Under the pieces are notes generated by a model, which made no database searches, was not told the DNA's origin, and was given only the letters and a program-made list of their open reading frames with translations. A stretch of 64,000 nucleotides of DNA from Tetragonia tetragonoides. Taxonomy: Eukaryota > Streptophyta > Magnoliopsida > Caryophyllales > Aizoaceae. The translations under genes and the position numbers were made by a program. The stretch is taken from contig CM076148.1 in assembly GCA_038025085.1 (NCBI GenBank), positions 994,501 through 1,058,500 on the forward strand, given 5' to 3'. Shown piece after piece: positions 60,964 to 64,000 of the stretch (positions are counted from its first letter, which is position 1; each line of letters starts with the position of its first letter).

Positions 60964-62925
60964 TCATTTGGCAGCCCGCCAATCTCTCATATACTCCTCC
61001 ATAATCGATCGAGAACCTTCCGCTTGCTCCGGAGGAATCAAACTAATGAAAGACTCAGCTGCGACGGCTAGACGATTCACCCACTGCAAAAAAGTAACAA
61101 TGAGTGTGAGTTCAGAGATATGTAATACGTAAAAAAATATATATTTTAGTTAATCACTTACATAATCGCTGTTGGATCGTGGAGGAATCACAGGTGCTGC
61201 AGCGTCACGTATCAGCCGAGGGTGGGAGTGACGGTAGTACCATGCGAGGTAGTCATCCGTACATGCTGTGGGATCTGACGTGGATGCCTGAAACCCATGG
61301 AGACCAAGAATGTAAAATCACGGGAACATACGGCAGGCATCAGATGACATCCGTTCGGGGTAGAAAACCTTGTACGAACGACTGCTCCATGACCTGATTG
61401 CTTTCTTTGGCCTAATGATCGGGAAAGGGATACTCTGTACGTACCCGATTTGTCGAAAACAACGACCAGGCATGTACGGTTCGATAATATCCCGATACCG
61501 TAGCCACCCCATGAATACAATCCTCGGTACAGATACTGCCGGGTCAGAACCGTACGGCAGCCACACCACCTACGTAGAAATGTTGAAAGTTACGGTGAAG
61601 TAAAAAAAACATAGCAAACGACGAAATAAATCATGAACACCGATAACTAAATGACGTACCTCTGGCGCTCGCAGATGATCCAAGCGTCTACGTAAGGAGT
61701 GCAGTCGAACCACGTCCTTGCCCTCAGCCTGGGCACTCCATACGGACGCACGGGGAGCCTCGCCGTCCCCGACAACCATCCGCTCCCGATGAGGTCGGAA
61801 GCAGGGAAAGTACTCGTATATCCATGCCTGGAGAAGAGTTAGGCATCCGCAGATGCCCTGAGAATCCCCGCGACTAGCTATACCGAGCTGACGATATAGG
61901 AAGGCGAGGGCAGCAGATCCCCAAGAGAACTCATGCACCGTTTCGACACCGTCGTCCATCACCTCCATCACGCAGGAGGGTCTAATACGGTTACCACTCT
62001 TGTCGACAAACAAGGTGGATCCAATAAGTAACCACATCCAAGCTGTCGCTTGGTTGTCCTCCACTTGCTCACGGCAAAGCTCAAAAATCGACTCCGTGAG
62101 GACCGCACCGCCCTGCCAGTGGCTAAACATCAGTTCATCTCGGGTGACCCCGAGAACCTCCATGGCCGCCATCTGCAGCTGCCCATCCCGTCCCTCATTG
62201 GAAACGAGCTGTCCGTCTACAGGAATCCGAAGAATATGCCATACATCGTGCAACATGATCGTCATCTCTCCGAACGGCATGTGGAACGAGTTCGTATCCG
62301 GCTGCCACCTTTCAACGAATGCAGATATCAGGGGGAAGTCAATATGTCTGAACATAATGTCTGCCAGGTGTGATAACCCAGTCCCCTCGATCTGGGCCCT
62401 CATCTCGGCCGACATCTCTGCTCGCCACTGACTGAGCCGCTGACAGACACTGAATCGGTTCTGACACTTCAAGAGACCCCTCGTCTCTCCATTCCACATA
62501 CGAGACGCTACGTGGCCCAGGAAGCTCGGTATGACGCTATCATCCGCCGGCCCACCGGGCACAGGCTCTGTAACAAGCCACATAGTGTCGTCCTCCGCTC
62601 TAGATCGTTTGCTAGTACTGGACGACCCAGTACTAACAAACCTACCGCCTCTGCCCTTCACCACGCGCCAATCTGAGGATGATTCGACGCCAATCTGATC
62701 ATCGTCCATGGACTGATCCCCGGAGTAGAACTCGCTAGTTTCGTAATCGTCTTGCTCAGCAGTCATCTCCCTCATCCGAACTGCCTCTCTCTGTCTCTTT
62801 ACAGAGGCATCAATCCCGCGCGTCCTCGTGTGACGCGGTCCTGAACCAGCTAGTTCACTAAATAACCTCGGCACCGATTTACCGGCTCCTCCCATCTATC
62901 ATTTCACATTTTTAATTAATTAAAC

Positions 62926-62932
62926 AATAATC

Positions 62933-62967
<35 letters not shown>

Positions 62968-63060
62968 CAATAAATAATAATAATAAATAATAATAATAAT
63001 AATAATAAATAATAATAAATAATAATAATAATAATAAATAATAAATAATAATATTTTTTT
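62926..63060. repeat. (AAT)n microsatellite, right
   Basis: TAA/AAT units with AATA and AAC interruptions, the inverted counterpart of 57796-57935. It lies between the PMD exon at 62895 and the right palindrome array. Confidence 0.95.
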
Positions 63061-63073
63061 TTTGTGTCGGTCG

Positions 63074-63183
63074 TCTGCGACCGGCGACTCACCCTTGGGC
63101 GAGTCGAGATCGGCAGACGACTCACCCTTGGGTGAGTCGCCGGTCGCAGACAACTCACCCAAGGGTGAGTCGAGATCGGCAGA
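63074..63183. repeat. Right array: three 22-bp palindromes on a 33-bp period
   Basis: Units start at 63085, 63118 and 63151 (half-sites CGACTCACCC or CAACTCACCC). The 11-base spacers are TCTGCGACCGG, AGATCGGCAGA, CCGGTCGCAGA and AGATCGGCAGA. CCGGTCGCAGA is identical to a left-array spacer, and TCTGCGACCGG is its inverse. It lies in the inferred first intron of the PMD gene. Confidence 0.95.
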
Positions 63184-63596
63184 CGATCGACACAAAAAAA
63201 AAAAAAAAAAAAAATTCAACACAACTTCAATTCATAAGTTCGCGATTCAATTCAAGGCAAAAAAAAATTCAATTCAAGGCAAAAAAAATTTCCAAAAGTT
63301 ACCCCCCCGCGATGCTCATGGTCGCCGCCTCCCTCGCCGTCGAAGCCTCTGCCGCTGCCGCTAGCCCCTGACATTCCGTTGTGATGGTGGTGGTGGTGGT
63401 GGTGCCGTGAGTGGTGGTGGTTGCCAGTGTGATGGTGTGGTGGTGAGGATGAGTGAGAGTGAGTGAGGAAGAGAGGAAGGATGAGTGAGAGTGAGTGTGG
63501 AAGAGAGGAAAGATGAGTGAGTGAGAGTGAGTGAGGGCAAACTTGGAATTTGGGGGGGCGGTAGGTAGTAAAAAGGGGCGGTATTTAGCAATTCAC

Positions 63597-64000
63597 TTTA
63601 TTTTACCTCTAAAAAATTAAATTGAACTGAACTGAATTTATATTTTTAACTTGACTGTTAACCGTTTGAAATTCGTCTAACGTATTCACTATTGGACTCA
63701 AAGTATTCTTTGAGATCTTTCCGATAACATAGTTGTCATCATGAATGTATTTCAGAATAAAAAGTTATCTGAGCGATAAACCTACGTATAAACTAAACTG
63801 AACTAGCCTGGATTAAATTTGAGTGAAATAAAGTTAGAGGCAAACAAACTCCTAAGCTATTACATTCTACAAGCCTTAAAACATTTTAAAGTAGGTAAAT
63901 TATTATAGACAAAAAAGAAGAAGTAGGTGACAAGAACGCAAAAGCGCATTATTAGTTAGTTAAGCATTAGATTCTTCACACTTTAAGATCTCTCTTAATC
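63597..64000. other. Right flank of MULE-2, intergenic
   Basis: It starts with the right target duplication TTTATTTT (63597-63604). The rest is AT-rich with no gene or element recognised. Confidence 0.5.

Larger units (their letters stand above)
60964..63374 (-). pseudogene. Plant mobile domain (PMD) protein carried by MULE-2, one in-frame stop
   Basis: Inferred exons on minus are 63374-63303 (24 codons, Gly-rich, begins MSGASG), 62895-61660, 61569-61162 and 61083-60964 (TGA), all phase 0 with GT-AG introns. The first exon is inferred from its open frame, splice sites and symmetry with the transposase gene. Otherwise translation could start at the ATG at 62895. The PMD fold is recognisable: LLKCQNRFSVCQRLSQW, GLSHLADIMFRHIDFPLISA, FVERWQPDTNSFHMPFGEMT, IMLHDVWHILRIPVDG, then SWGSAALAFLYRQLG and LLQAWIYEYFPCFRP. 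An in-frame TGA at 61318-61320 (CRMFP*FYILGLHGF) precedes ACTDDYLAWYYRHSHPRLI. PMD proteins include Arabidopsis MAIN/MAIL1 and many transposon-borne copies (family knowledge). The frame is otherwise clean for 587 codons, so it is young or lightly damaged. Confidence 0.85.
57321..63596. mobile_element. MULE-2: Mutator-like transposon carrying transposase-OTU and PMD genes and palindromic subterminal arrays
   Basis: The ends share CTAAATACCGCCCC followed by CCCCAAATTYCAA...CCCT in inverted orientation, about 60 bp of recognisable TIR. TTTATTTT lies outside both ends (57313-57320 and 63597-63604), with the ninth base differing. Genes run inward from both ends: a MULE transposase joined to an OTU-like protease on + (57489-60735) and a plant-mobile-domain protein on minus (63374-60964). 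Both ends carry 22-bp palindromes on a 33-bp period, followed by TTA/TAA microsatellites. 6.28 kb. Each gene has a stop or frameshift. Confidence 0.9.

Noticed and set aside
62920..63222. 100-codon minus-strand frame with DSPKGES repeats and a poly-Tyr/Leu tail
   Set aside because: Same cause at the right array. It lies in the inferred PMD intron.

Overview
The window is nuclear DNA of a flowering plant, most likely a eudicot. It has split genes with GT-AG introns, a nuclear-type tRNA, AT-rich intergenic DNA, microsatellites, and many plant transposable elements: Stowaway, Tourist, hAT and Mutator MITEs, tRNA-type SINEs, an LTR retrotransposon and two large MULEs. Several of the repeats look like ones I associate with Caryophyllales, but that is recollection and is not shown by the sequence.

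Four protein-coding host genes are readable, all on the + strand. (1) Positions 67-4130: the 3' two-thirds of the beta subunit of PPi-dependent phosphofructokinase, 13 exons. (2) Positions 25894-26916: a single-exon, low-complexity plant protein of unknown function. (3) Positions 31279-39328: a 14-exon AAA+ ATPase of 590 residues with a mitochondrial-type leader and a probable membrane segment. (4) Positions 41762-44932: a 4-exon p47-like plant UBX-domain protein (PUX4 type). There is also a tRNA-Lys(CUU) gene at 19491-19563 with two stem mismatches.

Layout: 4.5-13.2 kb is repeat-dominated, with MITEs, a tandem satellite of about 168 bp at 8.6-10.4 kb, a duplicated block whose first copy carries a Tourist MITE, and a solo LTR. 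MULE-1 occupies 13267-18932, with TIRs of about 130 bp and a 9-bp target duplication. It carries an intact small GRF-zinc-finger/coiled-coil/membrane ORF facing a dead MuDR-type transposase gene. 19-31 kb is mostly non-genic, with scattered MITEs, SINEs, gene 2 and a 1.1-kb tandem duplication. 31-45 kb holds genes 3 and 4. 47.6-54.2 kb is a minus-strand, pol-less LTR retrotransposon (47773-53925, TSD GCACG) nested in an older repeat. MULE-2 occupies 57321-63596.

MULE-2 is the most unusual object. Two genes run inward from its ends: a MULE transposase joined to an OTU-type cysteine protease, and a plant-mobile-domain (PMD) protein. Each gene appears to begin with a tiny first exon, followed by an intron that contains an array of 22-bp palindromes on an exact 33-bp period and then a TTA/TAA microsatellite. 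The arrays at the two ends share spacer sequences. Both genes are now broken by a stop or frameshift. Both MULEs therefore show a convergent two-gene plan, a transposase plus a partner, which recalls maize MuDR (mudrA/mudrB) although the partner proteins are unrelated to each other.

Exon boundaries, alignments and divergence estimates were read by eye.
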